From NCBI RefSeq assembly GCF_001665835.1, contig NZ_LZSX01000014.1, forward strand, positions 113,336-177,335: 64,000 nt of DNA, read 5' to 3'. Shown here piece after piece: positions 52,535-60,429 of the stretch. Source of the DNA: Mycobacterium colombiense. GTDB taxonomy: Bacteria > Actinomycetota > Actinomycetes > Mycobacteriales > Mycobacteriaceae. The position numbers were made by a program, and so were the translations under genes. The notes below the pieces were generated by a model. It was given only the letters and a program-made list of their open reading frames with translations. It was not told where the DNA came from and did not search any database. Within the stretch, counting starts at the first letter, position 1; every line of letters begins with the position of its first letter.

Positions 52535-53527
52535 GTGGCGACGCTGAAGTCCGACCGCAGGTGGCGGTTCGGATCAATGGAAGTGCTGGTGGGCATCCTG
52601 TTGGCCTGCGCCTTGTCGACCACGATATTGCGGACTGCGGTGCTCGACAGTGCGGCATTGTCGACGGTGGGCACGGTGTTCTGCGGGGTTTTCGTGCAGG
52701 CGGTTCCGTTCCTGGTGCTCGGGGTGCTCGTCAGTGGCCTGATCGCCGTGTTTGTGTCGCCGGAGCGCTTGGCGCGCTGGCTGCCGCGGCGCCCCGCGGT
52801 GGCCGTGGTAGCGGCCGGCATCGGCGGGGCGGCGCTGCCGGGCTGTGAATGCGGGTCGGTTCCGCTGGCGAGGCGATTGTTCGGCGACGGAGGTGCCACC
52901 GGAGCCGCGGCGTTGACATTCATGCTGGCCGCACCGGCGATCAACCCGGTCGTCCTGGTTGCCACCGCGGTGGCGTTTCCCGGTGCGCCCCGAATGGTTT
53001 TCGCCCGGCTGGGCGCCTCGCTGCTCACCGCGGTCGTCATGGGGTGGGCATGGTCGCGGTGGGGCCGCCCGGAATGGGTCACCCGCCGGTTACCCCCTGC
53101 GGGAACACAGAGCGAATCACGCTGGGAGGTCTTCACCGAGGCGGCCCGTCACGACTTCCTGCAAGCCGCATCGTATTTGGTCGTGGGTGCCGCTGCCGCG
53201 GCATTGCTTCATGTGGTGGTGCCGCAGTGGGTGTTCGCACATTTGGCGACCGACCTGATCCTCGGGGTCGCGCTGATGGCTGTCTTGGCGGTGGTCCTGG
53301 CATTGTGTTCGGAGGCCGACGCGTTCGTGGCGGCCAGCATGACGATGGTGCCGCTGTTGCCCCGGCTGGTTTTCCTGGTCGTCGGCCCGGCCGTCGACGT
53401 GAAGCTGTTCGCCATGCAGGCGGGAATGTTCGGCCGGTCTTTCGCGGCGCGTTTTGCGCCCTGCACGTTCCTGGTGGCAACGGTGAGCGCTTGTGCTGTC
53501 GGGCTATTCGTCCTTGGCCGTGGATAA
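52535..53527 (+). CDS. permease of the DUF318/YcgR type
   Basis: 330-residue membrane protein with about eight helices, of the predicted permease family (B. subtilis YcgR-like). Marks are VFVQAVPFLVLGVLVSGLIA, the Cys motif ALPGCECGSVPLARRLFGDG and TFMLAAPAINPVVLVATAVA, with the repeated inverted unit ALCSEADAFVAASM in the second half. The GTG at 52535 is used; an ATG at 52577 is possible. It is followed directly by a TIGR03943 gene. In Firmicutes such pairs belong to the Zur regulon, and here the pair lies in a zinc-controlled island, which suggests metal transport. Confidence 0.82.
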   Translation: MATLKSDRRWRFGSMEVLVGILLACALSTTILRTAVLDSAALSTVGTVFCGVFVQAVPFLVLGVLVSGLIAVFVSPERLARWLPRRPAVAVVAAGIGGAALPGCECGSVPLARRLFGDGGATGAAALTFMLAAPAINPVVLVATAVAFPGAPRMVFARLGASLLTAVVMGWAWSRWGRPEWVTRRLPPAGTQSESRWEVFTEAARHDFLQAASYLVVGAAAAALLHVVVPQWVFAHLATDLILGVALMAVLAVVLALCSEADAFVAASMTMVPLLPRLVFLVVGPAVDVKLFAMQAGMFGRSFAARFAPCTFLVATVSACAVGLFVLGRG

Positions 53528-54265
53528 ATGAGCCGCGAGACCGAGAACACCGTGCTGCTGTTGGTGGGCATCAGCATCGTCATGATCACCGTGTCAGGCG
53601 TGTTCACCCGCTACGTCAAGCCGGGACTATTGCCGTGGCTGGCGGCATCGGCGGTGTTGCTGATCGGTTTGGCGCTCTTGGCGATCATCGGCGATATTCG
53701 CCGGGGCGGCCCCCGCGCGGGTGATCTGACCGAAGATCACCGCCACGAGCACTCCCATCGGACCGGCATCGTCTGGTTGCTCGTGGTTCCCATCCTGGTC
53801 TTGATGTTCGTGTCACCCCCGGCGCTTCGGCCCTCTGCCGCCGCCCCGTCGGTGACGTCGGTATCCAATGATGTTCTGAATAGGTCGTTTCCGCCGCTGC
53901 CGCCGGGCCGCGCTCCGGAAGTCTCGCTACCGGAGGTGCTGATGCGCGAGGCGCACGACATCACCGGATCATTGACGAATCGATCGATCACGATGACCGG
54001 ATTTGTGCTCAACGAGGCACAGGGTGTGGATCTTGGTCGCGTCGTCATCATCTGCTGTGCCGCCGATGCGCAGTTGGCCCGCATCCATCTTCGTGGCCCG
54101 GCCGCCGGCGGCGCCGCCGGGCTACCGGACAACACCTGGCTTCGGGTAGAGGGTCAAGTCACATCCGCTCCGCGGCAACCGAACTCGGACGCGATTCCGA
54201 CGCTACAAGCGACCGTCGTCACGCGGATCGACGCTCCGCCCAACCCCTACGCGTATCCGCACTGA
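53528..54265 (+). CDS. TIGR03943-family membrane-anchored protein (YcgQ-like)
   Basis: 245-residue protein with two N-terminal helices (VLLLVGISIVMITVSGVFTR and LLPWLAASAVLLIGLALLAI), a His-rich loop (TEDHRHEHSHRTG near residue 70), a third helix and an outer domain with RVVIICCAADAQLARIHLRG and LRVEGQVTS. The start ATG overlaps nothing but directly follows the permease stop (TAA-ATG), so the two are coupled. The family always goes with this permease type and is linked to zinc-limited growth; the His-rich loop and the CC pair could bind metal. Confidence 0.82.
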   Translation: MSRETENTVLLLVGISIVMITVSGVFTRYVKPGLLPWLAASAVLLIGLALLAIIGDIRRGGPRAGDLTEDHRHEHSHRTGIVWLLVVPILVLMFVSPPALRPSAAAPSVTSVSNDVLNRSFPPLPPGRAPEVSLPEVLMREAHDITGSLTNRSITMTGFVLNEAQGVDLGRVVIICCAADAQLARIHLRGPAAGGAAGLPDNTWLRVEGQVTSAPRQPNSDAIPTLQATVVTRIDAPPNPYAYPH

Positions 54266-54275
54266 CGGCCCTGAG

Positions 54276-54665
54276 TCAATTGCTCCGACCGGCGTTACGC
54301 GCCCAAAACTGATGGCGGCCAAGCGGTCTGGGTACTGGCATGTTTTCCCACTCTCCCAGCTCCAGCCAATCGCTCAGCGCCGCTGCCTCATCGCTGTCGG
54401 CGATGGGGCCCACCCAATGGGGCGGCCCGCACGCCGCTCGGTCATTCGTGCAGGGTTGCACCACGGCCATCACGCCGCATCCGGTGGGACGGGAGGCGCA
54501 GGTGAGTGGTCCGAGCATGCAGGCAGCCTCGACCAGCATGGAGTGCGGGCAGCGCCGGATGGTGGGACGTAGTTCGTCGATGACCGACATGTGATGATTG
54601 GCGGTGCAGGTGGCACAGACGATGACGGTGAACGGGCGGTCGGTACCGCGATGCGGAGACGTCAC
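54276..54665 (-). CDS. Cys-rich protein, possible [2Fe-2S] thioredoxin-like ferredoxin
   Basis: 129-residue protein with eight cysteines: [14 protein letters not shown] at residues 12-25, then [28 protein letters not shown] and AACGPP. The pattern of an early C-x2-C in a beta strand and later cysteines recalls thioredoxin-fold [2Fe-2S] ferredoxins, but I cannot confirm it. Its ATG overlaps the rpsR2 stop by four bases, so it is the last gene of the zinc-responsive ribosomal operon rpmB2-rpmG1-rpsN2-rpsR2. A Cys-rich product in an operon of Cys-poor proteins is noteworthy. It is convergent with the TIGR03943 gene. Confidence 0.72.
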   Translation of the reverse strand: MTSPHRGTDRPFTVIVCATCTANHHMSVIDELRPTIRRCPHSMLVEAACMLGPLTCASRPTGCGVMAVVQPCTNDRAACGPPHWVGPIADSDEAAALSDWLELGEWENMPVPRPLGRHQFWARNAGRSN

Positions 54666-54928
54666 CGTGCCGTGTTCCCTCCGGGGTAGGGCAGCAGCGC
54701 CATTTCGCGTGCGTTCTTGATCGCCGTCGCGACCTGTCGTTGTTGTTGGACGGACAGACCGGTGACCAGGCGGGAACGGATCTTGCCGCGTTCGGAGATG
54801 AACACGCGCAGCGTCGCGGTGTCCTTGTAGTCGACCGCGTCCAGCCCGAGGCCGGCGAGCAAATTCTTTTTGGGCGCACGGCTTTTCAGCAAGGGCGCCC
54901 GGCGCGTGCGCGCAGGTTTCTTGGCCAT
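54662..54928 (-). CDS. rpsR2: 30S ribosomal protein S18, zinc-independent paralogue
   Basis: 88-residue S18 with [20 protein letters not shown] and [20 protein letters not shown], lacking the zinc-binding cysteines of the main paralogue (no Cys at all). Such C-minus ribosomal proteins replace zinc-binding ones when zinc is short, freeing zinc and preparing ribosomes for hibernation. The ATG overlaps the rpsN2 stop by one base. Fourth gene of the operon that starts at rpmB2 behind a Zur box. Confidence 0.95.
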   Translation of the reverse strand: MAKKPARTRRAPLLKSRAPKKNLLAGLGLDAVDYKDTATLRVFISERGKIRSRLVTGLSVQQQRQVATAIKNAREMALLPYPGGNTAR

Positions 54929-55233
54929 TACCAGCTCGCTTTCCGCACTCCGGGCAGCTGCCCGTTATGAGCTAACTCGCGCACCCGCACCCTGGACACT
55001 CCAAACTTGCGCAGATAGCCGCGTGGACGCCCGTCGACTGCGTCACGATTGCGCAGTCGCACCGCGCTGGCGTCGCGGGGCTGGCGGGCCAATTCCGTTT
55101 GCGCCGCGGCCCTTTGCCCAGCGGTGCTCGCTGGGGAGCGGATGATGTGTTTGAGTTCGGCGCGGCGCTCCGCGTAGCGCGCCACGATCGCCCGGCGACG
55201 GTCGTTCTTGACGACTTTGGATTTCTTGGCCAT
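54928..55233 (-). CDS. rpsN2: 30S ribosomal protein S14, zinc-independent paralogue
   Basis: 101-residue S14 of the long, C-minus type: [60 protein letters not shown]. No cysteine is present, whereas the short zinc-type S14 has C-x2-C pairs. It starts 2 bp after the rpmG1 stop. Confidence 0.95.
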   Translation of the reverse strand: MAKKSKVVKNDRRRAIVARYAERRAELKHIIRSPASTAGQRAAAQTELARQPRDASAVRLRNRDAVDGRPRGYLRKFGVSRVRVRELAHNGQLPGVRKASW

Positions 55234-55235
55234 CC

Positions 55236-55400
55236 TCAGCGCTCCTCTCGGAATTCGACGTGGCGGCGGATCACCGGGTCGTACTTGCGTAGCACCAGCC
55301 GGTCGGGGTCGTTGCGCCGGTTCTTGCGGGTGATGTAGGTGTATCCGGTGCCCGCCGTGGAGCGCAGTTTGACGATGGGGCGAATCTCGTTGCGCGCCAT
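55236..55400 (-). CDS. rpmG1: 50S ribosomal protein L33, zinc-independent paralogue
   Basis: 54-residue L33: [40 protein letters not shown], then [12 protein letters not shown]. It lacks cysteines; the zinc form has two C-x2-C pairs. The ATG at 55400 overlaps the rpmB2 stop by one base (TGATG), so translation is coupled. Confidence 0.95.
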   Translation of the reverse strand: MARNEIRPIVKLRSTAGTGYTYITRKNRRNDPDRLVLRKYDPVIRRHVEFREER

Positions 55401-55636
55401 CAGATTCGCTGACCTTCGCGGCGCAACCGGGCCACCACGGCCTCGATGCCGTCGCGATCGATGACCTTGATGCCTTTGGCGCTGACCCGCAGCCGAATCC
55501 GGCGGCCCTCCGAGGGCAGGTAGTACGTCTTGAGCTGGATGTTGGGTGACCAGCGCCGAGAAGTTCGGCGATGGGAATGCGACACCGTGTTACCGAAACT
55601 CGGTCGCCGGCCGGTGACCTGGCAATGGGCGGACAC
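55400..55636 (-). CDS. rpmB2: 50S ribosomal protein L28, zinc-independent paralogue
   Basis: 78-residue L28, the length of the Zur-controlled RpmB2 of M. tuberculosis: [40 protein letters not shown]. One Cys remains but no zinc-binding C-x2-C pairs. First gene of the ribosomal operon; a near-consensus Zur box begins 25 bp upstream, in the gap shared with divergent mrf. Confidence 0.95.
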   Translation of the reverse strand: MSAHCQVTGRRPSFGNTVSHSHRRTSRRWSPNIQLKTYYLPSEGRRIRLRVSAKGIKVIDRDGIEAVVARLRREGQRI

Positions 55637-55660
55637 CGTGCACCTACCTCTCTAGCTTAT

Positions 55661-55675
55661 TGAAAATCATTTTCG
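55661..55675. promoter_or_regulatory. Zur box for rpmB2 operon
   Basis: TGAAAATCATTTTCG matches the mycobacterial Zur (FurB) core TGAAAATCATTTTCA in 14 of 15 positions and lies 25 bp before rpmB2, within the divergent rpmB2/mrf promoter. Confidence 0.9.
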
Positions 55676-55715
55676 ACAAGTCCTGCCAGGCACGGTACCG
55701 TAAGAGTCGCCCAGA

Positions 55716-55730
55716 TGAAAATGATTACCA
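55716..55730. promoter_or_regulatory. second Zur-like box, for mrf
   Basis: TGAAAATGATTACCA keeps the left arm of the Zur core and lies 12 bp before mrf, 55 bp from the first box. The same two-box layout is preserved at 59950 and 60003. Confidence 0.7.
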
Positions 55731-55742
55731 ACAAGGAGGATG

Positions 55743-56939
55743 ATGCGGACACCCGTCATCCTGGTCGCCGGCCAGCAGGACACCGACGCGGTTGTGGGTA
55801 CGTTGCTGCGGACCCCGGGAACGCTGGTCGTCGAGCACCGTTTCGACGGCCACGTGGTACGCCGAACGACGGTCACGCTGTCCGATGGCGTCCTGACGAG
55901 CACCGAGAGCGGACTCGAGCTCGCGCACGGCTGCGTGTCGTGCACCATCCGTAACGATCTGTTAATCCTGTTGCGTCAGTTGCATCGCCGCGACGATGTC
56001 GACCGGATCGTGGTGCACTTGGCGCCCTGGCTGGAACCCGAACCGATTTGCTTCGCCATCAACCACGTTCGGGTGCGTGTGGCGCCAGGATATGTCGACG
56101 GGCCCGCAGCACTGGATGTGTCGATCGCCGCCGTGGTGACCGCGGTCGATTCAAAGACGTGGCTGAACGAAGCTCTGGGTGAGGACGAACTCGACGATGG
56201 GCGCACCGAGGCCCAAGTGGTGATCGGTCAAGCCGAATTCGCCGATGTGGTCGTGCTCAATCGCGCCGATCCGTTCGTGGCTGCCGTGTTGCGCCGGTTG
56301 TGCCCGCGCGCCCGCGTCCGGGTAGGCGCCGAGGGCATCGAGGATGCGCTGAACAATCTCTACCGCGACGCGCGCTGCGGTCGCAGCGACGACCCGCATG
56401 GTCCGCTGCTGGCCGGGCAACCTCCGCTGGACTCCCGCGGGCCGATCAACCTGATGGAGTTCGACGCCCGACGCCCCTTCCATCCGCAGCGCCTGCATGC
56501 GTGCCTGGATCTGCTACTCGATGGCGTGATCAGAACCCGGGGGCGGCTCTGGCTGGCGAGCCAACCCGAACAGGCGATGTGGCTGGAATCCGCCGGTGGC
56601 GGCCTGCGGGTCAGTTCGGCAGGCAAGTGGCTGGCCGCCCTGAAGGGTCCGGAGCTTCACGGCATCGACGCGGAGCGACGCGCGTTCGCCGAGCTGGGCT
56701 GGGACGACCTCTACGGCGACCGGCACACGGCGATGGTCATCCTGGTGTGCGGGGCAAAGTCGGCCGACATTCTCGATGCCCTGCAGGGTGCCCTGCTCAC
56801 CGACGAGGAATTTCTGTCGCCGCACGAGTGGACCCACTACCACGACCCGTTCGGCGACTGGCACGAAGAACCGTGTGAAGACCTTGCCGAAGCCACTGAC
56901 AACGCAGCCCGATACAGGCAGGATCCAGATCGTTCATGA
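55743..56939 (+). CDS. mrf: Mrf-like, CobW-family protein without Walker A (Rv0106 homologue)
   Basis: 398-residue CobW-like protein. Where CobW GTPases have GxxGxGKT it has [12 protein letters not shown], so it probably does not bind nucleotide in the normal way; the metal motif is GCVSC (Cys64, Cys67) in place of CxCC. The C-terminal CobW_C domain is present ([40 protein letters not shown]). In M. smegmatis, Mrf encoded in the C-minus ribosomal operon recruits the hibernation factor Mpy to ribosomes in zinc starvation. ATG 55743 is preferred over 55740: AAGGA is better spaced, and the decayed copy at 60030 starts at the same ATGCGGAC. rpmE2 overlaps its stop. Confidence 0.88.
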   Translation: MRTPVILVAGQQDTDAVVGTLLRTPGTLVVEHRFDGHVVRRTTVTLSDGVLTSTESGLELAHGCVSCTIRNDLLILLRQLHRRDDVDRIVVHLAPWLEPEPICFAINHVRVRVAPGYVDGPAALDVSIAAVVTAVDSKTWLNEALGEDELDDGRTEAQVVIGQAEFADVVVLNRADPFVAAVLRRLCPRARVRVGAEGIEDALNNLYRDARCGRSDDPHGPLLAGQPPLDSRGPINLMEFDARRPFHPQRLHACLDLLLDGVIRTRGRLWLASQPEQAMWLESAGGGLRVSSAGKWLAALKGPELHGIDAERRAFAELGWDDLYGDRHTAMVILVCGAKSADILDALQGALLTDEEFLSPHEWTHYHDPFGDWHEEPCEDLAEATDNAARYRQDPDRS

Positions 56940-57226
56940 AGCCCGACATCCATCCCGATTACCACCCTGTCGTCTTCCAGGACGCCAACACCGGCGCGAT
57001 GTTTTTGACCCGCTCCACGCTCACCAGTGCGCGCACCGTCGAATGGCAGACGCCACAGGGGGTCTCGACCTACCCAGTGGTCGTCGTGGAAGTCACCTCG
57101 GATTCACACCCGTTCTGGACCGGCAGCCGCCGCATCGTCGACACCGCCGGACAGGTGGAGAAGTTCCGCCGCCGCTACGGCAGCCGGCAACCAGCCCCGG
57201 GCAAGTCCGACGCTGAAGCCCCCTAA
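56936..57226 (+). CDS. rpmE2: 50S ribosomal protein L31 type B, zinc-independent
   Basis: 96-residue L31 of type B, without the zinc-binding cysteines of type [50 protein letters not shown]. The ATG overlaps the mrf stop by four bases (ATGA), so mrf and rpmE2 form one Zur-controlled operon. It completes the set of alternative ribosomal proteins in this island. Confidence 0.93.
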   Translation: MKPDIHPDYHPVVFQDANTGAMFLTRSTLTSARTVEWQTPQGVSTYPVVVVEVTSDSHPFWTGSRRIVDTAGQVEKFRRRYGSRQPAPGKSDAEAP

Positions 57227-57412
57227 TCAACAACGAATCGTCGGCCGAAGAACGCTCCGCTGGGAACCCACCGGACACCAGCCGGCCGCCAGCGATGTTG
57301 CAACTGTCGGCGGTCATGCCGCCGCTGCAGTGGCTGCGTAGGGCCATTCTGAGGACCCAGCGGCCTGAAGGCGATGCGCGACGCCCCCGCTGACATATGC
57401 GGCGAAAGCTAT

Positions 57413-57429
57413 TTGAAAATCATTTTCAA
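57413..57429. promoter_or_regulatory. Zur box for the CobW/WD40 operon
   Basis: TTGAAAATCATTTTCAA, a perfect 17-bp palindrome and exact match to the Zur core, lies 20 bp before the start at 57449. The rest of the 57227-57448 gap shows no gene. Confidence 0.93.
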
Positions 57430-57448
57430 TAGCAGTTGACTGTGGGTC

Positions 57449-57757
57449 ATGCCCGGTCCCCTGGACGGAATCCTCTCCGGTGCCCATGCATTCGCTGGGG
57501 CCGAGCGGGGATCGCGGGCCGCCCACATCGCGCAACTCGTGCGCACCATCCTGAAATCGCCCGACGGCTTCGCCGTCACGGTGCAGCAATTGACCTGCCG
57601 CGAACCCGGCTGCCCGCCGGTCGAGACCGTCATCGCCGTCCTGGGGGCTCCCCCGCAACGCTGGACGTTGCACCACCCGTTGACCGCCATCAGCGACGAG
57701 ATGGTGACCCGCCTGCTGACCGACAACCCCGATGGAGACCCCCATGACAACTCTTGA
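57449..57757 (+). CDS. small conserved protein of unknown function in a Zur-controlled operon
   Basis: 102-residue protein; no signal peptide or membrane helix. An alpha-beta layout is likely: SRAAHIAQLVRTILKSPDGF, VTVQQLTCREPGCPPVETVI, AVLGAPPQRWTLHHPL, then a helix ISDEMVTRLL. Two cysteines spaced C-x4-C beside EPGCPPVET could bind metal. It overlaps the CobW gene by 14 bp and is first in the operon behind a perfect Zur box. The function is not known to me; a role in zinc handling with the CobW protein is inferred from context. Confidence 0.78.
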   Translation: MPGPLDGILSGAHAFAGAERGSRAAHIAQLVRTILKSPDGFAVTVQQLTCREPGCPPVETVIAVLGAPPQRWTLHHPLTAISDEMVTRLLTDNPDGDPHDNS

Positions 57758-58769
57758 CGAACGGGCTGACTACCGCGTTCCCGTCACCGTGCTGACCGGA
57801 TTCCTCGGCTCCGGCAAGACCACCCTGCTCAACCGCATCCTGAGCGAACAGCACGGTAGACGCATTGCGGTGATCGAGAACGAGTTCGGCGAAGTAGGGG
57901 TAGACGACGCGCTGGTGCTCGACGCCGAGGAGGAGGTGTTCGAGATGAACAACGGCTGCATCTGCTGCACCGTGCGCGGCGATCTCATCCGGATCCTCGG
58001 CGCCCTGATGCGTCGCAAGGATCGCTTCGACGCGATCATCATCGAAACCACCGGGCTGGCCGACCCCGCCCCCGTCGCCCAGACCTTCTTCATGGACGAC
58101 GCACTGCGTGCCCAGCTGCGCCTGGATGCGATCATCACCGTGGTCGACGCCAAACACATCCTCGGGCATCTCGACGAGGTCAAACCCGACGGAGTCGAAA
58201 ACGAATCCGTCGAACAAATCGCATTCGCCGACCGAATCGTGCTCAACAAGCAAGACCTGGTCGACTCCGCGCAGATAGCGGACGTCACCCGCCGTATCCG
58301 CGGGATCAACGCCGCGGCGACGGTACTACCCGCCGTGCGCTGTGGCGTCGACCTGGGCGACGTGTTGGACGTGCGCGCGTTCGACCTCGAACAGATACTT
58401 TCGACGGATCCGGGCTTCCTTGACCCCGATGCCGAGCATCAACACGACGCATCGGTGAGCAGCGTCGGCATCGACGTCGAGGGCACCGTGAACGTCGAGA
58501 AGCTCAACGAGTGGCTCGGAAAACTGCTCACAGAACGCGGCCCCGACTTGTTCCGCAGCAAGGGCGTGCTCAACCTGGCCGGCACCGATAAGCGCTACGT
58601 GTTCCAAGGAGTGCACATGTTGCACGATGGCGACCTCGGCGCCCCCTGGCGGTCAGGTGAGTCCCGGCGAAACCGGATGATCTTCATCGGCCGCAATCTC
58701 GACCGCGCCGAACTCGAGGCGGGTTTTCGCGCGTGCCTCGCCGAAACGCCAGTCACGGCGGCTCGCTGA
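57744..58769 (+). CDS. CobW-family GTPase, zinc metallochaperone-like
   Basis: 341-residue GTPase of the COG0523/CobW family. Walker A GFLGSGKT at residues 19-26, the metal motif CICC at 72-75, Walker B ETTG at 101-104, base-specificity NKQD at 168-171, and the C-terminal CobW_C domain (VNVEKLNEWLGKLLTERGPD; LFRSKGVLNLAGTDKRYVFQ). Members under Zur control deliver zinc to key enzymes in starvation. All catalytic motifs are present, unlike in Mrf 2 kb upstream. ATG 57744 has GGAG 6 nt upstream. A WD40 gene follows after 2 bp. Confidence 0.93.
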   Translation: MTTLDERADYRVPVTVLTGFLGSGKTTLLNRILSEQHGRRIAVIENEFGEVGVDDALVLDAEEEVFEMNNGCICCTVRGDLIRILGALMRRKDRFDAIIIETTGLADPAPVAQTFFMDDALRAQLRLDAIITVVDAKHILGHLDEVKPDGVENESVEQIAFADRIVLNKQDLVDSAQIADVTRRIRGINAAATVLPAVRCGVDLGDVLDVRAFDLEQILSTDPGFLDPDAEHQHDASVSSVGIDVEGTVNVEKLNEWLGKLLTERGPDLFRSKGVLNLAGTDKRYVFQGVHMLHDGDLGAPWRSGESRRNRMIFIGRNLDRAELEAGFRACLAETPVTAAR

Positions 58770-58771
58770 CG

Positions 58772-59815
58772 ATGGCTTCCAGGACACCTGATACGGCCAT
58801 TCAAGGGGCGCTCTGGCACCTCGCCATCGACCAGCCAGTGTTGTGCGTCAGTGTCGCGGGCGACAGGGTGATCATCGGCGGTTCAGAGGGCACCATCGTT
58901 GTCGCCGATGCCGAGGGCCGTGCCCAGTTGCGTCTGAGGTTCGACGACTTCGCATTGGCTATGGCCGCTAGTCCGGATGGCACACGGCTCGCCGTCGGCG
59001 GAAACCAGCGACTCGTCGTGTTTGACCTCGCCGACGGTTCAGTGGTGGCCGATCATCCCCACCGCTGGTGCAGCTGCCTGGCCTGGGCGCCCAGGACCGG
59101 CGACCTCGCGGCGAACGATGGTCGGCTGGCACGGGTATATACAGGCCAAGGGCGGCTGCGCTGGACGTCCCCGCCGCTGCAGAGCACCGTTGCCGGGCTC
59201 GCCTGGATGCGCGCCGACGGACGCCGCCTGGCCGCGGCCGCTTACCAGGGCGTGAAGATTTTCGAACCGGGCACCGATCGCATGGTCCAGCGCCTCGCCG
59301 CGCCGGGCGCGATCGCCGGGATCGCGATCCCACCCAATGGACGCTGGGTGGTCGGCGGAAGCCAGGATGCAACGCTGCATGGCTGGAATGTGCGTGATGG
59401 CAGCGACTTTCAGATGAGCGGTTTTCCGCGCACGGTCTCGCGGCTTGCTTTCGAATCGTCGGGTCGCTGGATGTGCTGCGACGCCGGCGATGCCATCGTC
59501 TGCTGGGATTTCTCCGGTTCCGGCCCTACCGGCCGAGACGGGCTGATTGCCGAGGCGCACCGCGACGACGTCACCGCGCTGGCATGGGTACCAACCGGTG
59601 CCTTCGCCCCGATCCTCGTTTCGGGTGATGCCGCCGGCGAAGTCGCACTATGGCGATTGGGGCCAAGCAGTCGTCCAGGCGGCCGTATCCGTCCGTTCTG
59701 GAGGACCGCTACCGGTGATCCAGTCGGTGCGATAGCTGCCACCCGTGGCCGAATCTTCTCCGGCCATCGCTCCGGCGTGACCCGGTGCTTTTTGTCCGAT
59801 CCGTGCCGGCCGTAG
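58772..59815 (+). CDS. WD40 repeat protein in the CobW operon
   Basis: 347-residue protein made almost entirely of about seven WD40-like blades, e.g. LAMAASPDGTRLAVGGNQRL, LAWAPRTGDLAANDGRLARV, IAIPPNGRWVVGGSQDATLH and LAWVPTGAFAPILVSGDAAG. No signal peptide or other domain, so it is a cytosolic propeller for protein contacts. It starts 2 bp after the CobW stop and so is under the same Zur box. A propeller may bring together the GTPase and client proteins; that is inference from linkage. Confidence 0.87.
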   Translation: MASRTPDTAIQGALWHLAIDQPVLCVSVAGDRVIIGGSEGTIVVADAEGRAQLRLRFDDFALAMAASPDGTRLAVGGNQRLVVFDLADGSVVADHPHRWCSCLAWAPRTGDLAANDGRLARVYTGQGRLRWTSPPLQSTVAGLAWMRADGRRLAAAAYQGVKIFEPGTDRMVQRLAAPGAIAGIAIPPNGRWVVGGSQDATLHGWNVRDGSDFQMSGFPRTVSRLAFESSGRWMCCDAGDAIVCWDFSGSGPTGRDGLIAEAHRDDVTALAWVPTGAFAPILVSGDAAGEVALWRLGPSSRPGGRIRPFWRTATGDPVGAIAATRGRIFSGHRSGVTRCFLSDPCRP

Positions 59816-59949
59816 CCCGCTCGACGCTAGCTGCTCATTTGTTCGCGACCTCCCGAGCGTCGAGCGCTACCCCACTTGCCTGCGTGGCTACCGGCGAGGG
59901 TCCGGCACACGCCTGGCCGGCCAGCCGGGTCTCCGAACTACCCACTTAT

Positions 59950-60017
59950 TGAAAATCATTATCGACAAGCCGCATGGGAGGAGGGTAATGTGCGAGCCTT
60001 AATGAAAATCATTGTCA
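59950..60017. promoter_or_regulatory. pair of Zur boxes copied from the rpmB2/mrf promoter
   Basis: TGAAAATCATTATCG (59950-59964) and TGAAAATCATTGTCA (60003-60017), 53 bp apart, reproduce the two-box layout before mrf (55661 and 55716). Flanking TTATTGAAAATCATT and CGACAAG are shared with the original. They now lie before the chimeric remnant and the PPE-SVP genes. Confidence 0.8.
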
Positions 60018-60029
60018 ATAAGGGGATCG

Positions 60030-60413
60030 ATGCGGACATCCATCGTCCTGGTCGCGGACCAGCAGAACACCGATTCGATGGCGGGTGCGGTCCGGGATGC
60101 TGCTCGTCGAGCACCGTTTCGACGCTCACGTGGTGCGGCACACGACGAAAGCCTTGTGCGCAGCGCGGGCCTCGCCGCCCTCGCCGGTTCACGGGCAGTG
60201 TTGTCAGCGTGGAATGAACTCGCCGCAGGTGCAGCGTTCCACCCCACACCCGCGCAAACGGGACAGGCGGCCCAATGCGGGCGGCACGGCCAGACCCTTC
60301 AGGGGGTGAGCGCCCAAGCTGCGGCAATGCATCAGAAATTTGTCGCTACTTCACGGAGCGATACGGGTTCGATTGCGGCCTCCCAGGCCGTCAACGCTGC
60401 CGTGGCCCGTTGA
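60030..60413 (+). pseudogene. mrf 5' remnant fused to the C-terminal end of a PE domain
   Basis: From ATG 60030 the DNA follows the mrf start for about 115 bp (MRTSIVLVADQQNTD versus [15 protein letters not shown]), with an 11-nt deletion that shifts the frame, then CGTCGAGCACCGTTTCGACG and CACGTGGT still match mrf. The frame stays open and ends in [20 protein letters not shown] and [10 protein letters not shown], the C-terminal helix of a PE domain. The PPE gene follows 16 bp later, the usual PE-PPE spacing. So a PE gene lost its front and was joined to a partial copy of mrf. A 127-residue chimera could be made, but I judge it degenerate. Confidence 0.75.
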
Positions 60414-60429
60414 GTGCCGAGGGGGACAC

